Positions 1-22,588 are shown, counted from the stretch's first letter. The stretch is DNA of 64,000 nt from Nelumbo lutea (GCA_022828595.1 JAKGHH010000005.1:58709655-58773654), one strand, 5' to 3'. Program-made: numbers and translations. The notes: generated by a model not told the origin, from the letters alone.

Positions 1-409
1 CATTTAACAGTTCGATAAATCACGGTGGATCAAGATACATACGTACCAATCTGAGATGTCGAAAGATCTTCCTAAAAAGACTTGCCAAATAACATCTAAT
101 TATGATGATAATTGTATAAGTTTCATTTATTAGTTAAACAAGCAAATTCCGAGGCAACCAAATTAACCTAGTTCAAACCTGAAACACTACATAATTGGGC
201 CTAGGTTTTGTAGTTTTGTAGTCGTGCTGTTGTAGACCCGGGCTTAGGCTATGTCCCTTATCATAGGTGCTGAGTTCAGCTCAGGCCTGACCCATGATCA
301 TCACATCTAATTTACTTTTCTATGTGGCAAAACTATAATGTCATTGTCTAATGTAGATAAGTAATATAATAACCTATAATAAATCTCCTATTGAGTCATA
401 GTTTCAAAT

Positions 410-643
410 AGGGTTTGAAGTATTGAGGGTTTGGAATCGGAATTAGAATGCTTCTTTTTTTTATCTGTTTGTATTGGTGATAATGAGATTCTGATTCCTA
501 TTCTTGGCAAAATGGCATTCCCTATGTAGAGAATGGCCATTCTGACCTTCCCCCATCTAAACAAAACAGGTTTGGGGGGGGGGGAATAGGCAATTTGAGT
601 TCCAATTCCAATTCTGATTCTGAACACAAACCAAAGAGACCTT
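410..643. repeat. Tourist-like MITE (GGAATCGGAATT family)
   Basis: Terminal inverted sequence of the type GGAATCGGAATTAGAAT on the left faces its complement (ATTCCAATTCTGATTC) on the right. The interior carries paired GGCATTCC/GGCCATTC blocks. Relatives occur at about 17655 and 29937. The exact ends are uncertain because the left terminus is partly duplicated. Confidence 0.45.
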
Positions 644-1697
644 ATTGGGTAATTTCATTAGACATGTTGTGGAGACTTAACAACTACATAGTCTCTTTTC
701 AACCACACTATAAAGGTTTGAAACATATGCTCCAATGGGTTGCGCGTATGATTCAATATATGATGAGCCTCAAATCAGCTTCAAATGAATTGAATGATTC
801 AAAAAATCCAATTTTCAACCAACCATAGTGGAACCCAATGTTTCCCACCACATTAGAAATCTTTTCAACTTTCTATCCAAAACCATCAAGCAAAATTTCA
901 GACAAAAGTGAATCTATCACAGATGTAACTAGAATGAGAAAAGGGGATCACCCACTTAGCTAATTGGTTTTAATTACAAGGATGCAATTAATTGCCTGAA
1001 GCTATTTAATTAGATACATTAAAAAAAAAACCTAACTTGGTACCTTATTATAAGCTTCAGGTTAGATTGGATTTGGGTTAGAATAACTTATTAGAATTTC
1101 AGCTCTTCGGTCAACCTAGCCCAGATAATAGCTAGATAAGCATAACATCACCATCTTCCTTTTCATAAAACCAGTACTATTTTGCATTTTTATAATAAAA
1201 ATAAGCATAATCACATGCAAACCCAAAGAATATACACTAACAGGGTTATAGAAGAAATTAACATATAATAACAAATAATTCTAGTCTGACGCTTGTTTGT
1301 ATAATTTAATAACAATCTTGACTCCCATCCATTATTTTTCTTTAACCCAGACTAAGAAAAGAGGTTCCTGCGAATCTGAAGCAGGTTCTAGGTCTATTTC
1401 AGCACCAACCCTTCTTAAAAAACTAGCCTTGTTTCACCTGGGAGCCACTAGTTTGTTGGGTTGAGAGTTGAAACTTTACTCCATGAAAAGATATATACAT
1501 ATATGATTAATACGAGAAGTCCCTTTTGGGTCTCTTGTTGAAGATTCTTGAGATAATGAGATGTCAAAGAGATCTTTGGCAGTTTCATTTTTTTCTCACT
1601 CAAGCTCTACTACATCGCTCGGGGAAAAAAATATTACAATAAATGTACGACAAAGAGCTAAAGTGGATTAAACTATAAGAGTAGACATATTTTGACT

Positions 1698-2161
1698 AGC
1701 GATGCAAACGGATTGGATCGGATTTGAATCAAGGTATATTCAAATCTAATATGATATTATTTATGTCGGATTCGATCCAATCCAAATATCTAATCGAATA
1801 TGATAGGACTCGATCTGAATTCGAATCCTATCAAATTTTCAGATCTTCAGATCCGATATGATCTGACTTGTTTTCTTTAAAGATTAATAAATTATTAAAA
1901 GAAAAAAACAAAATATACCAATTTAAATAAAGAAAAAACAAAAAAAAATACAAATATTTTTTAATTATTCTCATCATATATATACATGCTTTTTATAAAA
2001 ATAGATAATATAACAAATTTATAAAAATACAATATAAATAAATCAATAGCATATATATTGATATTTATAAATATATAACACATCAAATTGAATCTTCTCG
2101 GATAAGATAGAGAATGATCCCAATTCGACCAAATAAGATCGACCTTAGATCTTTGCACCCT
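1698..2161. repeat. Repeat family R1, copy 1 (GGATCGGAT-type foldback)
   Basis: This repeat of about 460 bp begins GATGCAAACGGATTGGATC and ends in the inverse form CTTTGCACCC. Its interior has an A-rich block (TTAATAAATTATTAAA) and an AT-rich block with TATATATACATGC. Two more copies sit at 17806-18362 and 18775-19270. The short inverted ends suggest a non-autonomous DNA transposon, but no superfamily can be assigned. Confidence 0.6.
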
Positions 2162-3219
2162 TAGATTTTACCAATCTCTATCGTAGTACAAACAAAATGG
2201 TCCATTTTTATTCATTTATATTATGACTGCTGATTATCTTCTATTTGATAATCTCTTCGGGGTACCCAGTAAACAGTCTAATTAAATTGGCTTCATGCGA
2301 GAGAAGACTTGAGTGAAAATAGTAGTCGACTTCAGAAACCTCCACTATATATATATATATAAAAGAATCTTTCATGACCATTTATGCATGTATGTATTTA
2401 TATGTATGCAATGCATGCTTGTATTCAATGGGCATTTTTAACTGGTCACAATTAGCATTCCTCCAAGAAAAGATATGATACAAGTATATATTCAACCCCT
2501 TCAAAAGGAGAGAAATTAAAAATTTAAAACCATAATAAACAATGAATTGACATGTAATTTTTAGCAGGTATAATACTTTTTCCGGAGCTATGATATGATG
2601 TTTATATTTCTTTATAATCCCTTTTGTCATCATATTATTGGATGCTGTGTATTTTCGTGCAAATAAATATATATCCTAAAGCATCTTGTGCTTTATGGTC
2701 AAAAGGTTAATTCGTCATGTCGGATGGAAACTATTTTCTTTAAGCTGATGCCTTTTACCATCAAAAAGATTACATTTCGTTTGATAACAATGAGGAGAGA
2801 TCACTTTTGCTGTTTGAAAAAAAACACAGCTCGGGCTGTTTTGGGGGCATCTACATATCCAAAACAATTCAAGTTGTTTTTTTTTTTTTAACAAACAGCC
2901 AAATTTTTTCTGATTTACAATGCAAAACAATCAAAACGGCAAGCAAGCCCATGGGCTGCCTTGTTCCATAAACGAGATATTTAAAACCCTTTATGTTGAG
3001 TTCACAAAGAAAAGGGATAAAATATAGAATGCAATTCTCAAAGGACTGTTCAACCTAAGAGCTTAATCTGTTACGCAAGGTCCCGAAATAGGTTTTATTC
3101 TTTAACATGCCTCTCCAAACAAAAGCCCTATTAGGCTTAAAGTGTAGATAAGTGCAGCTCATTCATACATTGTGCTGAAACTTAATTAATTAACAATCTA
3201 TAGATTATGATAAATTTTA

Positions 3220-3733
3220 GGGTAAATTGCTAAAACCTCCCTAAATTTTCTGGTTGTTGCTGAAACCTCCCTTGAAGTTTGATAATTGTAATCGCCTCCC
3301 CTTAACTTTCTAACATAGTTGCAAGTAGACCCCCTTTGATAGAATTTTCTTAAAAAAGTCATTAACAAAATGCCAATGCAATTACTTTTAACAAAAATGT
3401 TTATTTTCCAAATCTTCTCTTCATATAAATCACTACCCCAAACCCTCCCAATCTCTTTTTTGAAATTGATTTATCTTCCAAACTTGCCCTTCATATCAAT
3501 CACTCCAAGGTAAAGCTACTACTTTAAATCTCTTTGTTTTTGTCATTCATAAAGTTTGTATATTTTCACCATAAAAACCAGTCTCAATAGTAATTGCATG
3601 GGTATGTTGGACATTTTATGCCTTTTTATTTTAAAAAGATTCTACCAAAGGAGATCTATTTGCAATTGTATTAAAAAGTTCAGGGGAGGTGATTGCAATT
3701 ACTAAACTTCAAAGGAGATTTCAGCAAGGGTTT
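3220..3733. repeat. Long-TIR element, probable MULE-type MITE
   Basis: About 100 bp near the left end (from GCTGAAACCTCCCTTGAAG at about 3257) matches, inverted, about 100 bp at the right end (read in reverse it begins CCCTTGCTGAAATCTCC, at 3733). The left end also carries a second partial copy of the same motif (GGTAAATTGCTAAAACCTCC). Long inverted ends of this size are typical of Mutator-like MITEs. No transposase is present. Confidence 0.55.
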
Positions 3734-5242
3734 ATTTATTATACAGACTTTGGATGGAATAGCTAGATTTTAATTATGTTTTTGCCCTCAAAATTTATTT
3801 TGATCCAAACAAAATTTAAACCCCAAACCTAAGGGCCTATTTGGTAGAGTTGAAGTTTTGGTTGAATTGCTTTGAGACGAGCCAATTATTTTGTCTTTCC
3901 GGATTCTTTTGCCAAACATTGTTTATAGTCAATATTGTCAGCCAAAATCGAGAATCATGGCCTTACATGTGTTTCGGTGGCCTCATAAGAGATCATTTCA
4001 TTTGATTCAAGGTATGGTCATGGGTAAGAGTAAATTCGAGGGAGTGATGTAGCAAATGAACCTATATAATAAAGTTCAATTTCAACTCGAAACTCGATTT
4101 AGACCGTTTTGAATCAAGCTTTTCACGAACGTAGTTCTCGTGGTCATAACAATGAATCAAACGCTTTGAGATGGTTGGTCTGGTCCACCTTGGGCTAAGT
4201 ATCTGGTCACGGTATCTCTATATATGCATGCTTAATAGTATATATATTATATATTAGTATAAAGCGTAAAGGACGATCTTTGTCGAAAGATAGGGATTGC
4301 TTTGGACAGCCAGCAGGGCTTTCCATACGTGTCATGCAGGGAGAGCCCTGTTGACATCCCTGCAGGCTGCTGAATTTGGACTGCTACATGGCAAAACTAT
4401 ATTACAGAGTAGTATGATGGAAGTTGATGTCGTTTTCCTGTTTGGACCATTATATTCTATTCAATGATCCTGTCAAATTGAACTTTTGGGTTTGGGTCCT
4501 ATTCAACCCAACCATCCATCCATCTCTGGTCCAGCTTTCGGATCATTGATTCAACCAACAACTATCCTTAACCCCTTTGGTGTGTCCTTCTGACTGTGTT
4601 TTATTAGTTTCTTCACTTCACTGGTGGAAAGTTGGAGAAGTGCTGGTTGAAACCCTTCTATAACCAAGAAAAATCTGGGTTTCTTGCCAGATTCTTCCAC
4701 AGCTCCACAGAATGTGTTAACTTTGTTTGGTCAGAAAACCACGGTAGCCAACTGATGATAAGGGTGTGCCACTTAAGTAGGTAGAAGAAAAGCTAGAAGC
4801 TACAAGAATTTTCCATGTTACATTTGGTATAGGTGGGTCAAGACTCAAAACCATCACACAAATTACATGGAAAATACCAAGAAATGAGGTTGTGTGTGTG
4901 TGTGGAGGGGGTGGGGAGGGGAGGGAATGTGGAAATTGGACTACTTGGTGTGTTTAGTAAATTTTTGGTGCCATGACTAATTAATTGATTGGATTTTCAA
5001 ATAGTTGATTGGTCCATTCATATAATTAAATGTTCAATAATCACATGGATATCTTGGAACCCAGATGCCGTGAAGCTTTGAAAAGGTATTCTGTAGGCTT
5101 CCAGGGTCCATCACAGAAAACTCTGCCAACCCCACCTGTTCCACAGCTCAAATCAACCGTTCCAAGTCATCATAGGAGACCCATATACATTTCTTCAAGG
5201 AAACTCTTTCACAAGAGTCTGAACTCTCAACCACTCTTGTGC

Positions 5243-5252
5243 TATATATATA
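5243..5252 (+). promoter_or_regulatory. TATA box of ALD1
   Basis: TATATATATA lies 116 bp upstream of the ALD1 start codon. It is followed by a pyrimidine-rich, ATG-poor leader after about 5275. Position and context fit a core promoter; the transcription start is inferred. Confidence 0.6.
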
Positions 5253-5367
5253 CAAACACATAGCATGAGAACTCATCAGCTCACGTCCAAGTGATTCATT
5301 AATTTCTAGCTCTCAACTCTCAACTCTCCCTTCTGTAATTTGCATACAAAGCTAGCTAAAGGGAAAG

Positions 5368-15019
<9,652 letters not shown>

Positions 15020-15166
15020 AACCCATTTCACATCTTCGTTCTTGGGTCAATCAAAATGCTGGTATTAACCATTCAGGTTAATTTTAGTCTGGAATTCTGT
15101 CTACTTTCTTGTCGTTTCGTGTCATGTGAGTAGTAACTGTAACAAATAATGATCTCAAAGACTGGG

Positions 15167-15172
15167 AATAAA
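15167..15172 (+). terminator. Candidate ALD1 poly(A) signal
   Basis: AATAAA 148 bp after the ALD1 stop codon at 15017-15019. The position is typical of plant 3' UTRs. Confidence 0.5.
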
Positions 15173-17654
15173 GTTACTGAGAATCCCATGATTTCGGAAT
15201 GAGAAGTCTCTTTCAGTGATCTTGTTGTGGTGGTGGCACATGAAGAGGGTTTCAGGATTTCCTTCAAAGAGACGTTAAAGTAAATTTTGATCATCAAGTT
15301 TATAGGATTTAATTTAAGAGATAAATGGACTGCAATCCACCTTAGAAATTTGAAATCGCAGCCCTTACTAGTCACTAATAACCCCCTATAAAACGCATCA
15401 TGTTTGTGAATTTGGTATCAATCCACGGACAGTATTCAGTCCACCCCTAGCGTGGAGCTAAGATTTTTAGGTGTAGAGGCTATGTGGATTAGGCTAGTCC
15501 ACATTTATAGTGGTATTCTGTAGGTGTGGGATCCACACCACACTTTATGATTCCATATGTCTTATATATTTAATATGAAGTAATCTACACAGGCCATGAT
15601 CACAATTGTCTAATTTGTATATTTTATATAATAAATAAATTGAAAAAAGGTTTTGACAATTGAATATTAACTAAAAATATTAATTTCAACAAAATAGTAA
15701 TAAAATTTTTAAAAATAAAAAATAGTATTTTATTGATAAAAGTATTAAAAATAATATTTAAACAAGCAAAATAACAAATTATTACAAGACAAACATAGCA
15801 CCAAACTGTTTATACAAACTAACAAACTTGTTTCTAACAAATCTAATGACATACCAGTGGTAGAGAGATTCGGCGGAGGAGAGCTTCAGCGGAGCACAAC
15901 AACAGAGATCTTTGGTAGTGGAGACCTTCAACGGTAAAATGATGTATAGGGTTTGGAGGATGTTGTGAGGCAGGGTAACAAAAATGAATCGTGGACCAAT
16001 CCCATCCACGAGAAAGATAATTTGGGGTGTAGACAGGGCTGGTCTATGATATAGTGTCGGCTAGTCCCACCCATGACCAATCGAATGGGGAATTCATCCT
16101 GTGGCGTGGACCGAAACAGTCCATCCATGAGATGAACACATTACCGAACGCCACCTTAATTAGCAGTTCCGCAATGAAGATGTTGTTGGATGGTTCAACC
16201 AGAAAAGTGGGTAGATATAAATCCTGATAATGAAAACCTATTCAAGGACTTCACCTAATAGCTTAAACTTTGAGGTTGAAGGGTTTTTTAAGATGGCATG
16301 TTTGACAATATGGTCGAGTGTTCGATCTTTTTCACCTCCATTATAATTAATTAAAGTTCAACAACATAAGATGAGTGGGTCTGTGCTTGTCCATGCTACA
16401 AACATGAATTCACCTGTGGGGGCATATTGGAAAATCAAAACCTATTCAAAGACCTCATTGCTTAAGCTTAACCTAACAGAACTTTATTTCGCTCCATCCT
16501 GGAAGTTTGTAGTTCCGCCTTTTCACGGTGGATGTTCAAGCCACCTCATTTAGCAATCAAAAAGTTTCAACAAAACAAAAGGCATGGCTGAACCATCCAC
16601 CATGAAAAGGCGGAAGTACATCCAAGAGCAAATTTTTTTCAACCTAATAATTCCCATAATTCCATTCACGATATCCAAAGTATATAGCAAAATAAAAGAG
16701 TTATTTACTAAAACCTACCCTATAGTTTGCAACCCATTTAGTTTATTAACCTTCCATTGAGAACCTATTTGTATTGGCGTTTAGAAATGGCCACATGACC
16801 ATCTAAACCAAGTTGAAAATGTTTAAGGGCATGGACCCATAATTGTTTATTTCAAAAATACCCTTAATACTTCATATCAAACTTTTAAAAATAAACAATA
16901 TTTGATTTCCAGATCTACCAAACAATGTTTGGTTCAGGGGAATGAAGAAAATGAAAGAACAATGGCATCCAGGTTCTTTGTCTGTAACAACTTACCTTCT
17001 TTGAACAAAGAACAAAACTAACAGAATAAATTGATTGTTTGCATTTTATTAGGGGCAAGAATAGTATTTTAGTAATCGGTTGTGAATTATAGGGGTATTT
17101 TAGTAAAATACAAAGTATAAATAGTTATCTAAAGGGGTTTTTATAGTTTGTTCCACACTTAAGGTGGAGCTAAGATTTTTAAGGGTGGATTGAATCCTGC
17201 CTGTTGATTGATGTCAAATTCACAGGCAAAATGTGGTTTATAGAGGAGAGGCCACTAATAGATTAGGAGGGAGCTGCAATTCAGATTTCTAAGGTGGATT
17301 GCAATCAACTTATCCCTATATCCCTATAGTAAATCCAAGAGACCATAAATTATTTTAGTAAATAACCCAAATAAAAAATAGTAAATAAAAAAAGCTAGGG
17401 CTTAGCACTGTCTAAAGGCTTGGGCCTGGTAGCTTATCAAATGATAAAGCCCGAAGTCCCATGAAGAGGCTCCGCTAGTGGATCCTCTTTGGGGTTGGCT
17501 TATGTTGGATAGCATCAGCATGGATGGTAAGAGAAAACTAATTTAATTTATTAAGCAGGGAAAGACTCCTTTTGGAAGTGGATAATTAATTAATTATTAA
17601 TTAGGCCAAATCTCTCATGTTTGAATCTTAAAAACCTAAGATTCATTTCGTTGG
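15173..17654. other. Intergenic, no supported gene
   Basis: Diverged repeats, AT-rich stretches (15600-15780) and short unrelated ORFs. No gene is recognised. Confidence 0.55.
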
Positions 17655-17805
17655 TGGGAGTAGGGTATGGAATCGGAATTGGAATAATCTATTCACGTTC
17701 TAATTGTTTGATTGGACGGATTGAAATTTCATTCTCATTTTTGTTGGAATGGCATTCCTCTCATTTAAAGGATTGATCATTCTCTTCTCCTCCCTTGGGA
17801 ATAAG

Positions 17806-18362
17806 GGTGTCAATAAAGATGCAAATAAATCGGATCAAATTCAAATCAAGGTATATTCAAATCTGATCCGACACTGTTCATGTCAGATCCAATCTGATCC
17901 GAAAATCCAAACAAATCTGATAAGACTCGATTTGAATTTGAATCCTATCAGTAAGTCGGTTCTTCGAATCTGCTTTGATCCAACTTCTTTTCTTTAAAAA
18001 TTAATAAAGCATTAAAGAAAAAATAAAATATACTAATTTAAATAAAGTAAAAACAAAAAATACAAGTATTTTTAATTATTTCCATCATATATATACATGC
18101 TTTTTATAAAACTATATTTATAAATAAATAAATAACATATATATATATATATATGTATTATATATTTATATTTATAAATATATAATATATATCATATTGG
18201 ATCTTCTCGGATCAGATAGGGGTGATTCGAATCTGATCCAATTTCTGATCGGATCATATTATTCGATCCAATCCAATCCAAAGATCTGAGCAATGTGATC
18301 TGAACTCGACCAAATGGCATCAGATCTTGGACTAGATCATGATCCAATCCATTTGCACTCGT
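17806..18362. repeat. Repeat family R1, copy 2
   Basis: Shares with 1698-2161 the start GATGCAAATAAATCGGATC, the A-rich block and the TATATATACATGC block. It ends in CCATTTGCACTCG, the inverse of its start. Confidence 0.6.
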
Positions 18363-18750
18363 AGGTGTTAATGGACTGGTTTTAGACTTGACCCCATCCA
18401 TTCCAAAATCAATTTGGATGGATTGGATGGACCAATAACACATATTGGATTGGACCAATCCAGTCCAAAATATTTATTAGATTGACTAGACCTGGTCCAT
18501 TTGTAATAAATTTATATTGGATTGGGTTGGATTAAGCCAAAATCATATCCATTAATATAAGATAAGAATATAGGTGTCAACGGATCGGGTTTGGGTTGAA
18601 ACCAATCTAAACTAAAATAAATTTGAACATATTGGACCAGTCCAAAATGGTCTAAAATATTCATTGGATTGGATTAGACCTGGTCCATTTGTAATGGACT
18701 CACATTGGACTGAATCGGAGTGGATCCAATCCAGTCTAATTGACACCCCT
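18363..18750. repeat. Repeat family R2, copy 1
   Basis: Begins AGGTGTTAATGGACTGG and ends in the inverse TTGACACCCCT. It has two tandem half-units, the second beginning at about 18571 with AGGTGTCAACGGATCGGG. It is rich in TTGGATTGGACC-type motifs. Other copies are at 26800, 51737 and 62443. Confidence 0.6.
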
Positions 18751-18774
18751 ACTTAGGGAATGAGAAACCATTCT

Positions 18775-19270
18775 AGGGATGCAAACAGATCGGATTCGAA
18801 TTAGGTATATTCGAATCCAATCCAACACTATTCATGTCGGATCCAATCCAATCTGAAGATCCGATCGGAACTAATAGGACTCAATCTAAATTCAAATCTT
18901 ATTGGATCTTCAGATCTGATTTAAACCGACCTGTTTTCTTTAAAAATTAATAAATTATTAAAGAAAAAATAAAACATACCAATTTAAATAAAGGAAAAAA
19001 AACAAAAAAAACAAATATTTTTTTAATTATTTTCATCATATATACATATTATTTATGAAAAAAATAAAGAATATAACAAATTTATAAAAATACAATATAA
19101 ATAATATATTTATAAATAAATAAATAACATATATATTATATAATATATAACACATCAGACCGAATCTTCTCGGATGGATAAGTGGTGATCCGATTAATCC
19201 GATCCAACCCAAAAGCCCAATCAGGGATGATCCAAGTTCGACCAAATAAGATCGGATATCGAATCGACGA
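18775..19270. repeat. Repeat family R1, copy 3
   Basis: Same arrangement as the R1 copies at 1698 and 17806: GATGCAAACAGATCGGATTC at the start, a TTAATAAATTATTAAAGAAAA interior and a TCTTCTCGGAT block near the end. Confidence 0.6.
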
Positions 19271-19345
19271 TTAATCTATTCCAATTCCTATTCAGATGGA
19301 TTTTGAATCCAATTCTGACTATAAATCAAATGGAGCCTTAGTGAT

Positions 19346-20882
19346 GACACATGTTATGCGTTCATGTAATCCACCAGACGATGGTCATGATCTTCTCCTC
19401 ATTCCACGGAGGTGAAGGTGTACTCGTCAGTGGATTGGGACGGACGGAACGGACCCTTCATTGTGGTCCACTGCCAGTCGAGCGGCTCGAGCCATCTCAA
19501 CTCAAACTGTCATTCTGTGGAACACAAAGGCGTAGTTAGCCGGTAATGCGCTCAAGCTCAAGCAAAGCCAGCTAGGGGCCTAGGGCCCTATTTTTCCAAG
19601 CAAATTATACTTTTCTACTCCCTTATCTTGGTAGGTCAACATCAAGGTGACTGGCCGGTAGCCTATAAAAATTGAATGAATGCCACTCATCTTCTCAGGC
19701 TGAGGCATGCTTTTAGCCTCGAATTGGAAGTTAAAAGGCCGACAGGCGTGATTGACGGACAAAGAACGCCCTTGCTATTTACAACCCCTAAACCGCACCC
19801 AACCTCGTCGTGGGTGTCACATACGTATGTTTTTTTATGTAGTCGATTCAGAGATTGATCAAGAAACAAGATCGAACTGATGATTCAATTTTTCAATAAA
19901 TCTATTTTTTAATCGATCGGATTATGTTAGGATTAATAAAATTAGGGAAAATGACCGATAACTTCAGGGTCAGAATGCGTAGGCTTAAACTACATTTGGG
20001 ATAGGTGTCAGTTTGGAATTAATGCCAATTCACGGGTGAATATAAGTGCATACAGTGATTTTTAGACCTTCTAAATGTTTATAACTTTACGATGGGAATC
20101 AAAAATCTGAATTAGACCTGTCTATACTTTTTGATAAAAATATTAGTCGGAATCCATATGATGCACGGGTTTTGTTGTAGGAGTCTTATAACATTTTTAA
20201 TTAAATCAAGCTAAATCAAATTCACCCAAGTTTTTTTTTATACAGACGAAAAAGGCTATAACAGAAGTAAGGGGTAAATCAACCCCCAATGATTCGAAGT
20301 TTCAATGAACCCATCTTTTTAATTGACTGGATTAATCAAGGGTTAATAAAATTAACATTTGGTTTGGATGAGGATTGAACATCATGACTTGGGTTGGATT
20401 TGATCTTGGGCTATTGGGTTCATCCTCACTTTCAGGATTAGCATAATAAATTTATGGACTTCACTGTAAAAGGTGCAGGTCCCATGTATTTTATTAATGA
20501 TATGGAACAATATCATTGTTTCCACAGCCCGTTAAACAGTCATTGCATTCAGCTAACCCTTGCTCTTTTGTGACAGTGATAAGGATACAATGAACTTTGC
20601 ACAACTTCAATGAACTCTGCCCCTGTGATAGAGCCCAGATAATGGAACCTTCCCCAATAGGAAGAAGCAAAGCCGGGTCACACAAGAGAGAGCGTAAGAT
20701 CTTGGTGGGAAAGGATCGATAGAATAACAAAAGGCATGAAAATAGAGTTCAAAGAATTACAAGTGTTTCTGTTATGGAGAATTTAGAAGAATATATAGGA
20801 ATGGGAAGATCTCTCGTAATAACCTTATACCTCCTGCTATTGTTTTTAACAAGGCCGTGAATGATAAGGGGGAATTCACTAA
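19346..20882. other. Intergenic, no supported gene
   Basis: Nothing recognisable. ORFs at 19351-19869 overlap on both strands and have no family resemblance. Confidence 0.5.
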
Positions 20883-21019
20883 GGTTATGTTTGGTTTGAA
20901 GGAAAAAATAGGAAAAAGAAAAGAAAGGGAAAAATTTTTACAAATCTTGTATAGGTTTCCTTACATCTCCTTTCCTTTCCCTATTCTTTCCTTCAAACCA
21001 AACATAATATAATATAACC
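20883..21019. mobile_element. Tourist-like MITE inside a LINE relic
   Basis: Inverted ends GGTTATGTTTGGTTTGAAGG and (in reverse) GGTTATATTATATTATG followed by TTTGGTTTGAAGG. TAA flanks the left side at 20880-20882. The interior is purine-rich on the left and pyrimidine-rich on the right, so the whole element can fold back. A partial relative begins at 37815. Confidence 0.6.
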
Positions 21020-21034
21020 TCAATTGGGAAAAAA

Positions 21035-21440
21035 CAAAGGAAAAGAAGAAAATATAGATCAAATGGTCCAGTCCAAATGAATCAATCATTAAAATAAATT
21101 TTGATGCCTCTACGAAAAGTGACGGGTTAATTGCAATAGGATGTGTAGCGCAAAATAGCAAGGGAAATTTTCTCAATGTTGGAAGTAAGCAAATGGACCA
21201 GTGCACAATTAGCACAGCAGAAGCATGGGCAGCCTTAGAGACTCAAATCTAGTCATTGACTGTCTCAAAGGTAGGGCGTCTATTCCATGGAATGTCAAAA
21301 ACGATTATTGAAGATATGTGAAGAATGGAGGCTGAATGTAAAATACAATCACGTGTATCAAGAGGCGAATCAAGCTGCTAATTGGTTGGATGCTGCTGGT
21401 TATCATGAGATCAAGCATTGTATGCGAAGCACAACTTTTC
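21035..21440 (+). pseudogene. RNase H domain relic of a non-LTR retrotransposon
   Basis: Reading the + strand gives KINFDASTKSDGLIAIGCVA, followed by GNFLNVGSK and STAEAWAALE. After a frameshift near 21245 it gives DCLKG and QAANWLDAAG. These are the D-E-D motifs of the RNase H-like domain found at the C terminus of plant LINE polyproteins and related host proteins. Frameshifts and stops make it a dead fragment. Confidence 0.65.
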
Positions 21441-22124
21441 TTTCTCTTATTCTTCAATTTGTTTAGCTGATGCTAGTGGGAGGGTAACCTCCAGAATTAT
21501 TTACACTGCCTTTGGAAACAATGCAAATAGAGTGTAAATGAGTAAATCCCAGTTCAGGGTAAATTTGCACTCTGGTTCATTTTTATCTGTGCAATATTAC
21601 ATTTATGCATTAACAAATGACAGATCAATGCATATTTAATATATATATATATATATATATATTAAAATAATTAAATCAGGCCAAAGTCTCCCTCAATCAG
21701 ACATGTGGCTCTCCTCCATTCAGACACCTTTACTCAAATTGGTAGACAAATTAGACAAGTGTCTTCTTCTGATTAATTGTCTATCAATAACAAAGCCCAC
21801 TAACATGAATCACAATGCAGTGTCATGTGAAGTGGGAAACTCCCTCTCTCAATCCTTTTCTAAAAAAAGAAAAGTGGAAATTTTAACAGTAACTTCAAGC
21901 CAAAGCCCCTCCCAGTTAGACACGTGCCCTTCTCAAATGCCTTCCCATTCAAAGACGTGGCCAAACAAAATTGCAGTAAGCCACAGCCCCTCTCCAGTCA
22001 GACACTTAGCAACTCATGTATCTGAATTTCAAGAATGCAAAACCTTTCACGTAGTCAGTTAGCAGGCCACTAAACAAAAATGTAAGAAGAGGAGACGTAA
22101 GGAATGCAAAACCCCATTTGGACT

Positions 22125-22280
22125 CCATCCATCCATCCACCACCAACTGTTTTCAAACTCTACACCTCTGTTTCAAACGCCAGCAAAAGAAAAGTTTCAG
22201 CACGGACTGCATCCACCACCCACTGTTTTCAAACTTTGCACCTTTGTTTTCAAACACCAGTAAAAGAAAAGTTTCAGCAA
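22125..22280. repeat. Tandem duplication, about 75-bp unit
   Basis: Two direct copies of a unit containing CATCCACCACC, CTGTTTTCAAACT and AAAAGAAAAGTTTCAGCA, at about 22127-22203 and 22204-22280. Confidence 0.75.
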
Positions 22281-22505
22281 AACGGGAGAAGAGATTGATT
22301 GTGCATATCTAAAACGGGAGAAGGGTTCAATACAAGAGCTGCTTCAAATTGCATTTCACAAAAACTTCGAATTCAGAGAAAATGATTCAATCTGGTTAGT
22401 GTTTTAAAACTGATTTACAGAAACCTCAATTTCTGTATTTTTTTAGATGTTTGTTTGTGTTCATTCTCTGTTTAGTACAGAAACTGATTTACAGAAACTA
22501 AACAA

Positions 22506-22506
<1 letters not shown>

Positions 22507-22572
<66 letters not shown>

Positions 22573-22588
22573 GTTGTTGTTGTTGTTA
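22507..22588. repeat. (ATT)n then (GTT)n microsatellite
   Basis: About 22 ATT units followed by five GTT units. The long homopeptide ORF across it is an artefact of the repeat. Confidence 0.95.

Larger units (their letters stand above)
1..5242. other. Intergenic region upstream of ALD1
   Basis: No protein-coding gene is supported here. The longest ORFs are under 90 codons, show no recognisable motif and lie in low-complexity or repeat DNA. Besides the repeats listed separately there is a TA run at 2346-2361, GT and G-rich runs around 4890-4925, and anonymous AT-rich sequence. The last kilobase is the probable ALD1 promoter. It contains a W-box core (TTGAC) at 4351-4355, the kind of site WRKY factors bind, but a single 5-base core can occur by chance. 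Confidence 0.6.
17655..19345. repeat. Nested repeat stack: MITE split by R1 and R2 insertions
   Basis: Pieces of one GGAATCGGAATTGGAAT-type MITE appear at about 17655-17805, 18751-18774 and 19271-19345. They are separated by an R1 copy (17806-18362), an R2 copy (18363-18750) and a second R1 copy (18775-19270). Read in order the three pieces form one element similar to those at 410 and 29937, so R1 and R2 inserted later. Confidence 0.55.

Noticed and set aside
15436..16150. Possible large TIR element after ALD1
   Set aside because: CCACG-type phrases such as GTGGACC and GGTCCAC recur, but I could not find inverted ends or a target duplication.
21703..22062. 119-codon ORF rich in Ser, Gln and Pro
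   Set aside because: It covers three diverged repeats of a CAGACAYGTGG/CCCCTCYCAG phrase and has no family resemblance. I found no gene signals.
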